Below, piece after piece: positions 24,558-33,239 of a DNA stretch of 34,359 bases. The notes beneath the pieces are model-generated. The model did no database searches. It worked only from the letters and a program-made list of their open reading frames with translations, and was not told the DNA's origin. The first letter of the stretch is position 1. The number at the start of each line of letters is the position of its first letter. Position numbers and translations under genes: made by a program. Source of the stretch: an uncultured Campylobacter sp. (GTDB taxonomy: Bacteria > Campylobacterota > Campylobacteria > Campylobacterales > Campylobacteraceae); contig ONQI01000081.1 of assembly GCA_900319915.1 (NCBI GenBank), forward strand, positions 1-34,359, in the 5' to 3' direction.

Positions 24558-25315
24558 TGGGCATTACTATCAAAACCGCCAAGGACATCGAGGGGCTTCG
24601 CGCCGCGAATAAAATTGTCGCGCGAGTCCTCGACCATCTCCACGCCTTCATTAAACCCGGTCTTACTCTTCTTGATATAGATAAGGTTTGCGAAGATATG
24701 ATTAGAAGCGCGGGTGCAAAACCCGCGTTCAAGGGGCTTTACGGCTTTCCCAATGCCGCTTGCATTAGCGTCAACGAAGTCGTCATTCACGGTATACCGA
24801 ATGGTTACAAACTCAAAGAAGGCGACATCGTCAGCGTCGATCTCGGTTCAAATTTGAACGGCTACTTTGGCGACAGCGCGCGCACTTATCCGGTTGGTAA
24901 GATTAGTACGCAAGATGAAGCGCTTATCGCTTGCTCCAAAGACGCGCTTGAGTTTGCGATAGACTACATCGAAGCGGGCATGCACTTCAAAGAGCTGAGC
25001 CATGAGATTGAGAAATTCATTCTCGCGCGAGGCTTCGTTCCGCTCCGCGGTTTTTGCGGACACGGCATAGGACGCAGACCCCATGAAGAGCCCGAGATAC
25101 CGAATTATCTTGAAGGCAACAATCCCAAAAGCGGCCCAAAAATCCGCAATGGGATGGTGTTTTGCGTCGAACCTATGATCTGCCAAAAGGACGGTACGCC
25201 GGTCATTGCCAAGGATAAGTGGACGACTACGAGCGCGGACGGTCTTCGCACGTCGCATTATGAGCATTGTTTGGCAGTCGTAGACGGGCGAGCGCAAGTT
25301 CTTAGTAAAGTGTGA
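24557..25315 (+). CDS. map: Methionine aminopeptidase, type I
   Basis: 252 residues; removes the initiator methionine. Metal ligands: the two Asp in VSVDLGSNLNGYFGDSA, His in CGHGIGRRPHEEPEIPNY, Glu in VFCVEPMI and Glu in EHCLAVVDG. The spacing of the first pair (11 residues) equals the E. coli enzyme, yet four residues between them (SNLN) are encoded by a TTCAAATTTGAA palindrome. No zinc-finger N-terminal extension. Directly follows secY, without adk in between, as in other Campylobacter. A palindrome starts right after its TGA stop. Confidence 0.98.
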   Translation: MGITIKTAKDIEGLRAANKIVARVLDHLHAFIKPGLTLLDIDKVCEDMIRSAGAKPAFKGLYGFPNAACISVNEVVIHGIPNGYKLKEGDIVSVDLGSNLNGYFGDSARTYPVGKISTQDEALIACSKDALEFAIDYIEAGMHFKELSHEIEKFILARGFVPLRGFCGHGIGRRPHEEPEIPNYLEGNNPKSGPKIRNGMVFCVEPMICQKDGTPVIAKDKWTTTSADGLRTSHYEHCLAVVDGRAQVLSKV

Positions 25316-25485
25316 TTCAAATTTGAATTAAAGTTTGAAAACGCAAAATTCGCGGTAGCGTTTCAAATTTGACTTAGTTTCAAATTTGAATTCCCGCCGC
25401 GAAGTTGCTATAATTCAAATTTGAAACTATTTTAAATTTAAAACCACTTCCCTAATTCAAATTTGAATGGTATTTCAAATTTGAA
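25316..25485. repeat. Cluster of TTCAAATTTGAA palindromes before infA
   Basis: Six exact or one-off copies (about 25316, 25361, 25378, 25414, 25456, 25472) in 170 nt, the densest run in the window. No open reading frame is credible. A promoter is embedded (next entry). Confidence 0.85.
25409..25414 (+). promoter_or_regulatory. Putative -10 box upstream of infA
   Basis: GAAGTTGCTATAATTCAAAT: TATAAT directly abutting a TTCAAATTTGAA copy. It could start a transcript of infA and the alpha-operon genes at about 25421. Confidence 0.5.
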
Positions 25486-25527
25486 TTGCGGAAAAATTTT
25501 TTCGCAAAATCTAGCAAAGGAGGAAAT

Positions 25528-25746
25528 TTGTCAAAAGACGACGTTATTGAAATCGACGGCAGCGTAGTCGAGGCATTGCCAAACGCCACGTTCAAAGTCG
25601 AGCTTGTAAACAAACACGTGATACTCTGTCACATCGCGGGCAAGATGCGTATGCACTACATCAAAATCATGCCCGGCGACAAAGTCAAAGTAGAACTCAC
25701 GCCGTATAGCCTAGACAAAGGCAGAATTACTTATCGTTATAAGTAA
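25528..25746 (+). CDS. infA: Translation initiation factor IF-1
   Basis: 72 residues, exactly the usual length, when started at TTG 25528 ([18 protein letters not shown]). The Shine-Dalgarno AAAGGAGG lies 4 bases upstream, and the longer in-frame ATG at 25486 has no good ribosome site. The end, [12 protein letters not shown], is the conserved IF-1 tail. IF-1 occupies the A site during initiation with IF-2 and IF-3. The gene lies between map and rpmJ, the standard place. Confidence 0.97.
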   Translation: MSKDDVIEIDGSVVEALPNATFKVELVNKHVILCHIAGKMRMHYIKIMPGDKVKVELTPYSLDKGRITYRYK

Positions 25747-25906
25747 AATTAAAGCAAAATTTGGCTAAAATGCGGCTCTTTTGCGGCTAAACTGATGAAG
25801 AAGCGTTTTCAAAGTAACCACTATTTTGAAAACGGTTGGTTGGGACTCATCGCCTAGACCTAAGCGCAGTAGTTAGCAAAGTGGAAATTTATTTTAGGAG
25901 AAAGAG
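25747..25906 (+). ncRNA. Structured leader of the alpha operon (candidate)
   Basis: 160-nt gap with a perfect 10-bp hairpin CGTTTTCAAA (25804-25813) / TTTGAAAACG (25825-25834), loop of 11 nt, flanked by GATGA (25794-25798) pairing with TCATC (25847-25851). TAAAAT at 25766-25771 could be a -10. In E. coli, a pseudoknotted leader before rpsM is bound by S4; this gap stands at the equivalent place before rpmJ-rpsM-rpsK-rpsD. The identification as an S4-responsive leader is inference. Confidence 0.45.
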
Positions 25907-26020
25907 ATGAAAGTTCGTCCTTCTGTGAAGAAGATGTGTGACAAATGCAAAATTGTCAAGCGCAAAGGCGTGATTCACGTAATTTGCGAAAATCCAAAAC
26001 ATAAACAAAGACAAGGATAA
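25907..26020 (+). CDS. rpmJ: 50S ribosomal protein L36
   Basis: 37 residues read directly: [20 protein letters not shown], then a short tail ending KHKQRQG. Zinc ligands are CDKC plus Cys and His near the end (VICENPKHK). AGGAGAAAGAG precedes the ATG. This is the zinc-containing C+ form. Confidence 0.98.
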   Translation: MKVRPSVKKMCDKCKIVKRKGVIHVICENPKHKQRQG

Positions 26021-26023
26021 GCC

Positions 26024-26392
26024 ATGGCACGTATCGCAGGTGTAGATTTACCAAAAAGAAAAAGAATCGAGTATGGTCTTACTTATATTTACGGTATAGG
26101 CCTATTTACTTCGCGCAAAATTCTAGACGCGGTCAAAATATCTTATGACAAACGCGTTCAAGACCTTAGCGAAGACGAAGCCGCGGCAATCCGCAAAGAA
26201 ATCCAAGAGCACTACATGGTAGAAGGCGACCTTAGAAAAAGCGTCGCTATGGACATCAAGGCCCTAATGGACCTAGGTTCGTTTAGAGGCCTTCGCCACA
26301 GAAAAGGCTTGCCGGTTCGCGGTCAAAAGACCAAGACAAACGCTAGAACCCGCAAGGGCAAACGCAAAACCGTCGGCGCGGCAGCTAAGTAA
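26024..26392 (+). CDS. rpsM: 30S ribosomal protein S13
   Basis: 122 residues; starts [20 protein letters not shown] and includes [20 protein letters not shown]. In the 30S head it contacts the P-site tRNA and L5. AAGCC lies just before the ATG. Confidence 0.99.
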   Translation: MARIAGVDLPKRKRIEYGLTYIYGIGLFTSRKILDAVKISYDKRVQDLSEDEAAAIRKEIQEHYMVEGDLRKSVAMDIKALMDLGSFRGLRHRKGLPVRGQKTKTNARTRKGKRKTVGAAAK

Positions 26393-26404
26393 TAGGGGAA
26401 AGTA

Positions 26405-26797
26405 ATGGCACAAAGAAAAGTAACTAAGAAAAAAGTCGTAAAGAAAAATATAGCAAAAGGTATCGTGTATATCTCCGCTACCTTTAACAACACTATGGTT
26501 ACCGTTACAGACGAAATGGGCAACGCCATTTCTTGGAGTAGTGCTGGCGGACTAGGTTTCAAAGGTAGCAAAAAATCAACTCCATACGCCGCTCAACAAG
26601 CCGTAGAAGATGCTATGGCAAAAGCTAAAGAGCACGGTATCAAAGAAGTGGGCATCAAAGTCCAAGGTCCAGGTAGCGGTCGCGAAACCGCAGTTAAGAG
26701 TGTAGGCGCAGTAGAGGGCATCAAGGTTTTATATCTTAAAGACATCACCCCTCTTGCACACAACGGTTGCCGCCCACCAAAACGCCGCCGCGTATAA
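26405..26797 (+). CDS. rpsK: 30S ribosomal protein S11
   Basis: 130 residues; a basic N-terminus, then [19 protein letters not shown] and the C-terminal [12 protein letters not shown]-like end ([13 protein letters not shown]). S11 shapes the 30S platform. Confidence 0.99.
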   Translation: MAQRKVTKKKVVKKNIAKGIVYISATFNNTMVTVTDEMGNAISWSSAGGLGFKGSKKSTPYAAQQAVEDAMAKAKEHGIKEVGIKVQGPGSGRETAVKSVGAVEGIKVLYLKDITPLAHNGCRPPKRRRV

Positions 26798-26816
26798 TAA
26801 CAATTAGGAGTAGATT

Positions 26817-27443
26817 ATGTCAAGATATACAGGACCTGTTGAAAAATTAGAAAGACGCCTAGGCGTATCTCTCGCTCTTAAAGGCGAACGCAGATTAGCT
26901 GGTAAAAGCGCGCTTGATAAAAGACCTTACGCGCCCGGTCAACACGGACAAAGAAGAAGCAAGATCAGCGAATACGGCTTGCAACTAAGGGAAAAGCAAA
27001 AAGCAAAATTTATGTATGGTGTCAGCGAAAAACAATTCCGCAGACTATTTGCAGAGGCTGCGCGTCGTGATGGCAATACCGGAGCGTTGCTTGTTACTTT
27101 GCTAGAACAACGTCTAGATAACGTAGTTTATAGAATGGGCTTCGCGACAACTCGTCGCTTCGCTCGTCAACTAGTCACCCACGGACATATTTTGGTCGAT
27201 GGTAAAAGAGTGGATATCCCTTCATATAGAGTATCTGCCGGTCAAAAAATTGAAATTGCCGAGAAAAGCAAAGAAAACCCACAAATCGTTCGCGCTATCG
27301 AACTAACTAACCAAACTGGTATCGTTGCGTGGGTCGATGTGGAAAAAGACAAAAAATACGGAATTTTCACAAGAGTTCCTGAAAGAGAAGAAGTCGTCAT
27401 TCCTGTCGAGGAAAGATACATCGTCGAGCTTTATTCGAAATAA
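26817..27443 (+). CDS. rpsD: 30S ribosomal protein S4
   Basis: 208 residues; [35 protein letters not shown] and the S4 RNA-binding domain ([20 protein letters not shown]). S4 initiates 30S assembly and represses the alpha operon in E. coli. No zinc cysteines, so the C-minus form. AATTAGGAG precedes the ATG. Confidence 0.99.
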   Translation: MSRYTGPVEKLERRLGVSLALKGERRLAGKSALDKRPYAPGQHGQRRSKISEYGLQLREKQKAKFMYGVSEKQFRRLFAEAARRDGNTGALLVTLLEQRLDNVVYRMGFATTRRFARQLVTHGHILVDGKRVDIPSYRVSAGQKIEIAEKSKENPQIVRAIELTNQTGIVAWVDVEKDKKYGIFTRVPEREEVVIPVEERYIVELYSK

Positions 27444-27456
27444 TAGGGGGCGTTAG

Positions 27457-28455
27457 ATGAGAAAGGTTACCACATCCGCTTACATGCCGACCGAAATTGA
27501 GGTCGAGCAAATAAGCGACACCGTAGCGACGATTACCGCATGGCCGTTTGAAGCGGGTTACGCGGTAACCCTCGCTCACCCTCTTCGCCGTCTGCTTTAT
27601 ACTAGTACGGTCGGTTACGCGCCGACCGCTGTCAAAATCGATGGCGTTACCCACGAGTTTGACAGTATGCGCGGCATGCTAGAAGACGTGGCGATTTTTA
27701 TCGTCAATCTCAAAAATCTACGCTTCAAACTAAAAACAAACTCTAATCGCGAAGTAATCAGTTATGAGTTTAAAGGGCCAAAAGAGCTAAGAGGCGCGGA
27801 TTTAAGCAACGACAAAGTCGAGATCGTAAATCCGGAAGACTACCTAGCTACTTTAAACGAGGACGCTGAACTCAAATTTAGCCTTATTATCGAAAAAGGT
27901 ATAGGTTACGTACCAAGCGAAGAGCTTAGAGATGGCGTAGAAAGCGGTTATATTGCTATGGATGCCTTCTTTACTCCTGTAAAAAAAGCGGTTTATGAGA
28001 TTCAAAACGTGCTCGTAGAGGACAACCCTGACTACGAAAAAATCGTCATGACTGTCACTACAGACGGTCAAATTAGCCCGCTTGACGCATTCAAAAACGG
28101 CGTGGAAGCAATGTACAAGCAAATGTCGATTTTCAATAAAGTTCTTGATATTGACGTCACCTCGGCTATCGCTTCCGCTACTGCGGGCGGCGAGCACGCC
28201 AAACTTTTCGAAGTCGTCGAAAATCTCAACCTTAGCGCGCGCAGCTTTAATTGCCTAGCCAAAGCCGATATTAAGTACATCGGCGAGCTTGCGCTTATGG
28301 AAGAGAGCGAGCTAAAAGAGCTCAAAAACCTAGGCAAAAAATCCCTAGACGAAATCAAATCCGTCATGGAAGAAATCGGCTATCCTTTCGGCGGCAACAA
28401 ACTAGGCGACTCTAAAGAGGCCCTCAGAAAGAAAATCGCCGATTTAAAAAAGTAA
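27457..28455 (+). CDS. rpoA: RNA polymerase alpha subunit
   Basis: 332 residues. N-terminal assembly domain includes [20 protein letters not shown] and a C-terminal domain ([33 protein letters not shown]) that contacts UP elements and regulators. Dimerises to assemble beta and beta'. Start ATG 27457 with AGGGGG upstream. Confidence 0.99.
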   Translation: MRKVTTSAYMPTEIEVEQISDTVATITAWPFEAGYAVTLAHPLRRLLYTSTVGYAPTAVKIDGVTHEFDSMRGMLEDVAIFIVNLKNLRFKLKTNSNREVISYEFKGPKELRGADLSNDKVEIVNPEDYLATLNEDAELKFSLIIEKGIGYVPSEELRDGVESGYIAMDAFFTPVKKAVYEIQNVLVEDNPDYEKIVMTVTTDGQISPLDAFKNGVEAMYKQMSIFNKVLDIDVTSAIASATAGGEHAKLFEVVENLNLSARSFNCLAKADIKYIGELALMEESELKELKNLGKKSLDEIKSVMEEIGYPFGGNKLGDSKEALRKKIADLKK

Positions 28456-28470
28456 TTTAAGGAAAAAGTT

Positions 28471-28833
28471 ATGAGACATAATAACGGTTATCGCAAGCTT
28501 GGTCGCACCAGCGCACACCGCGCGGCTTTGCTTAAAAATCTAACTATCGCTATTGTAAAATCGGGCAAAATCGAAACCACTCTCCAAAAAGCCAAAGAGC
28601 TTCGCGGCTATGTGGAAAAGCTCATCACTCGTGCTCGCAAAGGCGATGCAGAGGCGCACAGATTTGTTTTTGCGGCTTTGCAAGACAAAGAAAGCGTCAA
28701 GAAACTAGTTACCGAAATCGCTCCTAAATACGCGGGCGTAAACGGCGGCTATACTCGCATCATCAAAACTCGCGTTCGCAAGGGCGACGCGGCCGAGATG
28801 GCATATATCGAACTAGTTAACGTAGAAAAATAA
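28471..28833 (+). CDS. rplQ: 50S ribosomal protein L17
   Basis: 120 residues; [20 protein letters not shown] and [20 protein letters not shown]. Binds 23S rRNA near the tunnel exit. Last gene of the cluster, followed by a terminator. Confidence 0.99.
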   Translation: MRHNNGYRKLGRTSAHRAALLKNLTIAIVKSGKIETTLQKAKELRGYVEKLITRARKGDAEAHRFVFAALQDKESVKKLVTEIAPKYAGVNGGYTRIIKTRVRKGDAAEMAYIELVNVEK

Positions 28834-28839
28834 TTTCTC

Positions 28840-28864
28840 AAAGCGCTCGGCTTTCGAGCGCTTT
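28840..28864 (+). terminator. Rho-independent terminator of alpha operon
   Basis: AAAGCGCTCG-gcttt-CGAGCGCTTT: a perfect 10-bp stem, 5-nt loop and four T, seven bases after the rplQ stop. Confidence 0.85.
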
Positions 28865-28942
28865 TGGCTGATTGTTCGCGCCCGCTTCACTGCGACGGAA
28901 ATTCAGCCCGCCTCATTCGCTCGCACTCCAAAACAGCCAAAA
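28862..28942. repeat. Intergenic hairpin element C
   Basis: Arms TTTTGGCTG (28862-28870) and CAGCCAAAA (28934-28942). The 60-nt interior aligns closely with element A at 10018-10077 (shared exact 20-mer AGCCCGCCTCATTCGCTCGC). It sits directly behind the rplQ terminator. Confidence 0.8.
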
Positions 28943-29115
28943 ATCATCTCGGAATCCTTCGCGCATTAACGTCAAGCTTATCTCGTTTCAAATTTAAAAC
29001 CTTTATTCAAATTTGATTATTTTGTTTAGCTTTCAAATTTGAAATAATCCCCGCTTTTTAATTCAAATTTGACTTAAATCGTGCTATAATCGCGCAAAAA
29101 AATCAAAGGAGAGTT
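28943..29115. promoter_or_regulatory. Palindrome-rich spacer with the nfu promoter
   Basis: Contains three copies of CAAATTTGA and TATAAT at 29085-29090 in TCGTGCTATAATCGCGC, 25 nt before the nfu ATG, a likely extended -10 promoter for the nfu-to-tkt operon. No gene seen. Confidence 0.6.
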
Positions 29116-29376
29116 ATGATTCCTTTTAGCGACGAAGAACTAGAGGGGCCTGTGAAAGAAAGCCTCAAAGCTATCGTTCCAATGCTTGAAAACGACGGCG
29201 GCGGACTTGATTTTTTGGGTGTGAAAGGAGGCGTCGTGTACGTGCGCCTAACCGGTCATTGCCACGGTTGCGCGGCATCCGCACAGACCCTTAAATACGG
29301 CGTCGAGAGACAACTTCGCGTGGATATCCATCCCGAGCTTACCGTGGTAAACGTGCCCGAGGGAGAGTCGTTTTGA
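29116..29376 (+). CDS. NifU C-terminal (Nfu) iron-sulfur scaffold protein
   Basis: 86 residues. The Nfu domain is shown by ENDGGGLDFLGVKGGVVYVR and the CxxC pair in GHCHGCAASAQTLKYGVE, which carries a transient Fe-S cluster for transfer to apoproteins in the cytoplasm. The usual length for this single-domain form is about 80-90. C. jejuni Cj1639 has the same place before Cj1640 and murE. Shine-Dalgarno AAAGGAGAG. Four-base overlap with the following gene. Confidence 0.95.
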   Translation: MIPFSDEELEGPVKESLKAIVPMLENDGGGLDFLGVKGGVVYVRLTGHCHGCAASAQTLKYGVERQLRVDIHPELTVVNVPEGESF

Positions 29377-29921
29377 AAAACCCGCTTAGAAATAGAGCCA
29401 TAAAACTTTTCAAAAAGCGCGATTTTGAGGGCGCGAAGGCTCTTTTTTCGCTTGCTTACGAGCGCCATCCTAGCGCCGAACTGCTTGCGTTTTTGGAGCT
29501 TTGCCCGTTTGCGCAGGCCGAGCCCGACGAGGTCATGGGGCTGTTTGAGGCGTATTATAGCGGCATAAGCGAAAACCAAGAGGAGAATCTGCGCGAAATC
29601 CTTGAAATCATCGGCGCGGGCGAGGCGGAGTTCGCGAGCAAAATGCAAGCCGAAAACGCGGTAAGTTATGCTGAATTTATGGATTTGGTCGCCAAAAGCG
29701 GCGATTTCAAGACGACGTTTCAAAACGTAATGTATTCGACGCGCATTTTGATTTCGCAAAAAAGCGACCTACTAAATTTCATAGAAAAACTCGTCGAAAA
29801 CGGTTACGGCGAGCTGGGTCTCAGCTACCTCGAAAACTCCGCCGAGATGTTCGACGGCGACGCGGGACTCGAGCAGATCGCCGCCAAATTAAGGGCAAAA
29901 AATGAAAATATCGCTAAGTAG
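29373..29921 (+). CDS. Conserved helical hypothetical protein (Cj1640-position)
   Basis: 182 residues starting with TTG 29373, overlapping the nfu stop. No motif is recognised. The first part, KLFKKRDFEGAKALFSLAYE, has the alternation of a tetratricopeptide-like helical pair; the rest is amphipathic helix without membrane segments. It ends 20 nt inside murE, so translation is coupled to cell-wall synthesis genes, but no function follows from that. Soluble and probably cytoplasmic. Confidence 0.8.
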   Translation: MKNPLRNRAIKLFKKRDFEGAKALFSLAYERHPSAELLAFLELCPFAQAEPDEVMGLFEAYYSGISENQEENLREILEIIGAGEAEFASKMQAENAVSYAEFMDLVAKSGDFKTTFQNVMYSTRILISQKSDLLNFIEKLVENGYGELGLSYLENSAEMFDGDAGLEQIAAKLRAKNENIAK

Positions 29922-31203
29922 CGGACGTTTTATCACCGATAATAGTTTAGAGTGCGAGAGCGGGTGCTATTTCGTGCGCACGAACTCAAATTTGAAATTT
30001 GAAAGTACGGCTAGGACGGCGGGCGCCGAGATTATCGCGCCAAAACGCGCTTTGGAGTTAGCGGGGTCTCTTTCAAATTTGAAAATCGTGGGTATCACCG
30101 GCACAAACGGCAAAACCACGACCGCCGCGTTAACCGCGCATATTCTTACCGCACTCGGGCACAAATGCGCGCTTGCGGGCACTCGCGGGGCTTTCGTAGA
30201 TGGCGAGCAAATCGCGCCAAAAGGTCTTACTACCAGTCAGTTTTTAGAAACGCTTTCTTACATGTGGCGCGCGGTAGAGGCGGGTTGCGAGTATTTCATT
30301 ATGGAGGTAAGTTCTCACGCCATCGCGCAAAACCGCGTTGAAGGGCTCGAGTTCGCCCTCAAAATCTTTACCAACCTTACCCAAGACCATCTCGACTACC
30401 ACAAGACTTTCGAGGAATATGCGCGAGTCAAATCAAGCTTTTTTGCAGACGAGACGCTTAAGCTCATCAACGCCGACGACGAGTTTATACGCTATTCCAA
30501 AATAAACGCCCACCTCTACGCTATCGAGGATTCAAATTTGAATAATGCCGAATTTACGGCTACCGAGGCGGATTTTTCGCGCGGGATAACCGCCACGCTA
30601 AATCTCGCGGGCGAGCAAATCAAATTTAACTCGCATTTGCAAGGCAAGTTTAATCTTTACAATATTTTGGCGGCGGCTGCGGCGGTGCGCCTGCTCGAGC
30701 CTAATTCAAATTTGAACGCGTTAGCGCGCGCCATCGAGAGTTTCCCAGGAGTCGAGGGCAGGGTGCAAGTCGTTTCGCGAAACCCTCTTGTCATAGTGGA
30801 TTTCGCACATACGCCAGATGGCATCGAAAAGGTCCTCTCCGCCCTAAATCACAAACGTCTCATCGTGGTTTTTGGCGCGGGCGGCGATAGAGACCGCACC
30901 AAACGCCCGCTCATGGGCGCGGCGGTGGAAAAATACGCCCACACCGCGATTGTTACGAGCGACAATCCTCGAAGCGAAGAGCCAAGCGAGATTGCGAATG
31001 AAATCCTTTCTGGCATGAAGAGCGAGCGCACCATTTGTGAGTTGGATCGCCGCAAAGCCATAAGTCTCGCCATTTCGCTAGCAAAGGAGGACGATATAGT
31101 CGCGATACTTGGCAAGGGCGACGAAACCACGCAAGAGATTAAGGGTGCGAAATATCATTTTAGCGACGCGGAAGTTGTGCGCGAGATTTTGGAGGGAAAA
31201 TGA
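29902..31203 (+). CDS. murE: UDP-MurNAc-L-Ala-D-Glu:meso-diaminopimelate ligase
   Basis: 433 residues. The Mur ligase ATP loop is [17 protein letters not shown]; catalytic Lys/His region [15 protein letters not shown] and [16 protein letters not shown]; the DNPRSEE motif, which binds meso-diaminopimelate rather than lysine. It adds meso-DAP to the nascent peptidoglycan stem peptide. Shorter than E. coli MurE, as usual for this group. Five SNLK/SNLN tetrapeptides encoded by the palindrome appear in non-conserved loops (for example [27 protein letters not shown]). ATG overlaps panD at the end (ATGA). Confidence 0.97.
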   Translation: MKISLSSGRFITDNSLECESGCYFVRTNSNLKFESTARTAGAEIIAPKRALELAGSLSNLKIVGITGTNGKTTTAALTAHILTALGHKCALAGTRGAFVDGEQIAPKGLTTSQFLETLSYMWRAVEAGCEYFIMEVSSHAIAQNRVEGLEFALKIFTNLTQDHLDYHKTFEEYARVKSSFFADETLKLINADDEFIRYSKINAHLYAIEDSNLNNAEFTATEADFSRGITATLNLAGEQIKFNSHLQGKFNLYNILAAAAAVRLLEPNSNLNALARAIESFPGVEGRVQVVSRNPLVIVDFAHTPDGIEKVLSALNHKRLIVVFGAGGDRDRTKRPLMGAAVEKYAHTAIVTSDNPRSEEPSEIANEILSGMKSERTICELDRRKAISLAISLAKEDDIVAILGKGDETTQEIKGAKYHFSDAEVVREILEGK

Positions 31204-31550
31204 CTATAGAAATGCTTGCTAGCAAAATCCACCGCGCTACCGTCACGGACGCGAACCTCAACTACGTGGGCTCGATTACGATAGACGAAAAACTCATGCG
31301 CGCGGCGAACATTCTCGAATACCAAAAAGTCGAAATCCTCGACATCAACAACGGCGAGAGATTTAGCACCTACGTTATCAAAGGCGAGCGCGACGGCGAG
31401 ATTTGTCTAAACGGCGCGGCGGCGCGTAAAGTCTGCGTGGGCGACCTCGTCATCATCGTAGCTTACGCGAGTATGGACGCGGACGCGGCCAAATCCTGGC
31501 AGCCCGTCATCGTGCACGTAGACGCGGCCAACCACATCAAAAAAGGCTAA
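31200..31550 (+). CDS. panD: Aspartate 1-decarboxylase (pyruvoyl enzyme)
   Basis: 116 residues. The self-cleavage site Tyr22-Val-Gly24-Ser25 gives the pyruvoyl cofactor from Ser25; [20 protein letters not shown] is the active-site sheet, and [11 protein letters not shown] the rest. Decarboxylates aspartate to beta-alanine for pantothenate and CoA. Lies between murE and ybaB, a position where C. jejuni has no panD as far as I recall. Overlaps murE by 4 nt. Confidence 0.96.
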   Translation: MTIEMLASKIHRATVTDANLNYVGSITIDEKLMRAANILEYQKVEILDINNGERFSTYVIKGERDGEICLNGAAARKVCVGDLVIIVAYASMDADAAKSWQPVIVHVDAANHIKKG

Positions 31551-31552
31551 AA

Positions 31553-31870
31553 ATGTTTGAAAATATCGATTTTTCCAAGATGGGCGAAATGCTAGAATCG
31601 GTCAAAGAAAAAGCCCGCCAAATCGAGGAAGAGAGCGCTCGCGCCGAGTTTGAGGTCAAAGCGGGCGGCGGGCTGGTAAAAGTAAAAGTAAACGGCGCGC
31701 TCGAGGTCGTGGATATAGAAATTGACGACGAGTTACTCGAGGACAAACAAAGCATGCAAATATTGCTAATTAGCGCGATAAACGACGCGATGAAACTCGC
31801 CGCGGAAGAAAAGAAGAAAGCCGCCGCAAACGCACTCGGACTCAGCGGATTAGGTGGGTTGGGATTATGA
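31553..31870 (+). CDS. YbaB/EbfC nucleoid-associated protein
   Basis: 105 residues; FSKMGEMLESVKEKARQIEE, then GGGLVKVKVNGALEVVDIEIDDEL, the core of the YbaB/EbfC DNA-binding dimer, and a KKAAANALG tail. Binds DNA with tweezer-like helices. Starts 2 nt after panD and overlaps the next ATG (ATGA). Confidence 0.94.
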   Translation: MFENIDFSKMGEMLESVKEKARQIEEESARAEFEVKAGGGLVKVKVNGALEVVDIEIDDELLEDKQSMQILLISAINDAMKLAAEEKKKAAANALGLSGLGGLGL

Positions 31871-33081
31871 AAAAAACGGGATTTATTTCAAATTTGAAAA
31901 GCGTTTTCGCGCTTATTATTTTGGCGTTTTTCGGCATGAGTTTGTTTTTTTTTGAATGACACGGGGACCACCGAGATCTACACGCTTGCTATCAACGCGC
32001 GAATCCTTCGCAATTTATTTACAAAGGTCATATCGCGGTCGCTCTCACGCGCCATTTAGCCGCCGTTATCGCCGATTCCAATCTCACTCTTTCGCCCGAA
32101 GATTACGTCAAATTTGACCCGTATTTGGGGCTTTATCTCATCGACCTTGAGACCACCGAGGTCGCGCCCTATCTCAAAGACGAAACGAATGCCAAAAACG
32201 ACATGTGGGTCAACGTCTTAGAACAAAACGCCACCGAAATCGGTCATATCAAGGACTACGCGCAAAATATCGGAGAGTTTGACACTCTTAGCTTCAAAGC
32301 GCCCAAAAAGGGCATTTTGCTCTGCGACTGTTGCCAAATGTTAGGCATCGCCGTGGGGGGCGACAAATTCATCGGCAATCGTTATTTACGCAACTTTTTT
32401 AGCCATCGCGACGTGTATTACGGCGATATCGGAGTCAATTTCGACGACATAAACGGTACTCTCATGGTGCGCAGCGTCCATCCTTTGGGACCCGGCGCCA
32501 AACTTATGGCGGGCGACAAGGTTGTGGGGCTAAACGGCGTGCAACCTAGGCAACTTCGCGAACTAAACGAAGCCGTGCTTTTTTCGCCGCGCGGTCAAAC
32601 TTTGCGTTTTGAGGTTATGCGAAACGGCAAAAAGCAAGTCTTGCACGTCAAAATGCCTTACGGACGCGATAGCAACGGCACTTGGTTTGATGATTTTGAC
32701 AGAAACCGCACCATTATGCCAAAAGGCGGTAACGGTCCGGCTAAGCCCCGCGTAGACGCCAACGCGACAAAAGCCGACAAAAACGCGACCGAGACGGCTT
32801 CTGTCAAAAAATCCGCCGAGAGTGCCAAAAAACCCGCTCAATCGAAATACGTGAGCGTGCTTACGGGTTACGGACTAAGCGTGGATAGCAATATGGTCGT
32901 GCGAAAAGCGTGGGGTGCGGCGGCAAAAGCGGGCTTCGAGCCGGGCGATAAAATCTTGCAAGTAGGCAAAACTCAGGCTCCAAACCTCGCCACGCTCGGA
33001 CGATTGCTCAGCAATTACCGCCTAAATCACGTCCTCGTCAGTCGCGACGACTTCCAGTTTTTCATAAGGTTGCGTAGATGA
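31867..33081 (+). CDS. PDZ-domain periplasmic protein (Cj1643-like), interrupted by an adapter-like insert
   Basis: The start at 31867 gives MKKTGFISNLKSVFALIILA and FFGMSLFFFE, a signal peptide, then TGA at 31957 inside an Illumina-like sequence. The same frame resumes after it (ACYQRANPSQFIYKGHIAVA) and runs to 33081. The recovered part has one PDZ domain (VNFDDINGTLMVRSVHPLGP, DKVVGLNGVQPRQL) and a second (YGLSVDSNMVVRKAWGAAAK, GFEPGDKILQVGK), joined by a linker rich in Lys/Ala/Glu. An annotation starting at TTG 32125 would be only the fragment. The C. jejuni equivalent lies between ybaB and ispA. Function unknown; the gene itself is probably intact in the organism. Confidence 0.8.
31955..31983 (+). 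other. Illumina P5 adapter-like sequence, probable assembly artefact
   Basis: 27 of 29 bases agree with the Illumina P5 flow-cell oligonucleotide, differing only at its 6th and 11th bases. Nine T precede it (31945-31953), so on the minus strand it reads adapter end then poly-A, the pattern of read-through beyond an insert. Confidence 0.9.
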
Positions 33082-33239
33082 TTGGCAATTCAAATTTGAA
33101 TAGCGGGAAAACCGATAAAATTACGCTCGCGTCAGCCGAGCAAATCACGCGCAGCGCGGGGTTTCGGGGCGGTGAGTCCCGAGCGCAAAGAGCGGCTTTG
33201 CCGACCTGCGAAATCAAATTTGAGAAGGTTGCGAAATGA
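33078..33239 (+). CDS. Small 53-residue ORF between the PDZ gene and ispA
   Basis: ATG 33078 overlaps the PDZ stop (ATGA) and its TGA overlaps the ispA ATG; AAGG lies 8 nt upstream. Product starts MIGNSNLNSGKTDKITLASA and ends [10 protein letters not shown]; basic, with no motif. Both four-base overlaps support translation. Unknown to me; could be a spacer artefact, as it contains two palindrome-derived stretches (NSNLN, IKFE). Confidence 0.5.
   Translation: MIGNSNLNSGKTDKITLASAEQITRSAGFRGGESRAQRAALPTCEIKFEKVAK

Noticed and set aside
25792-25860. CTGATGA resembling a hammerhead ribozyme core
   Set aside because: The GAAA and cleavage-site parts are not in the required positions; only the ordinary hairpin is supported.
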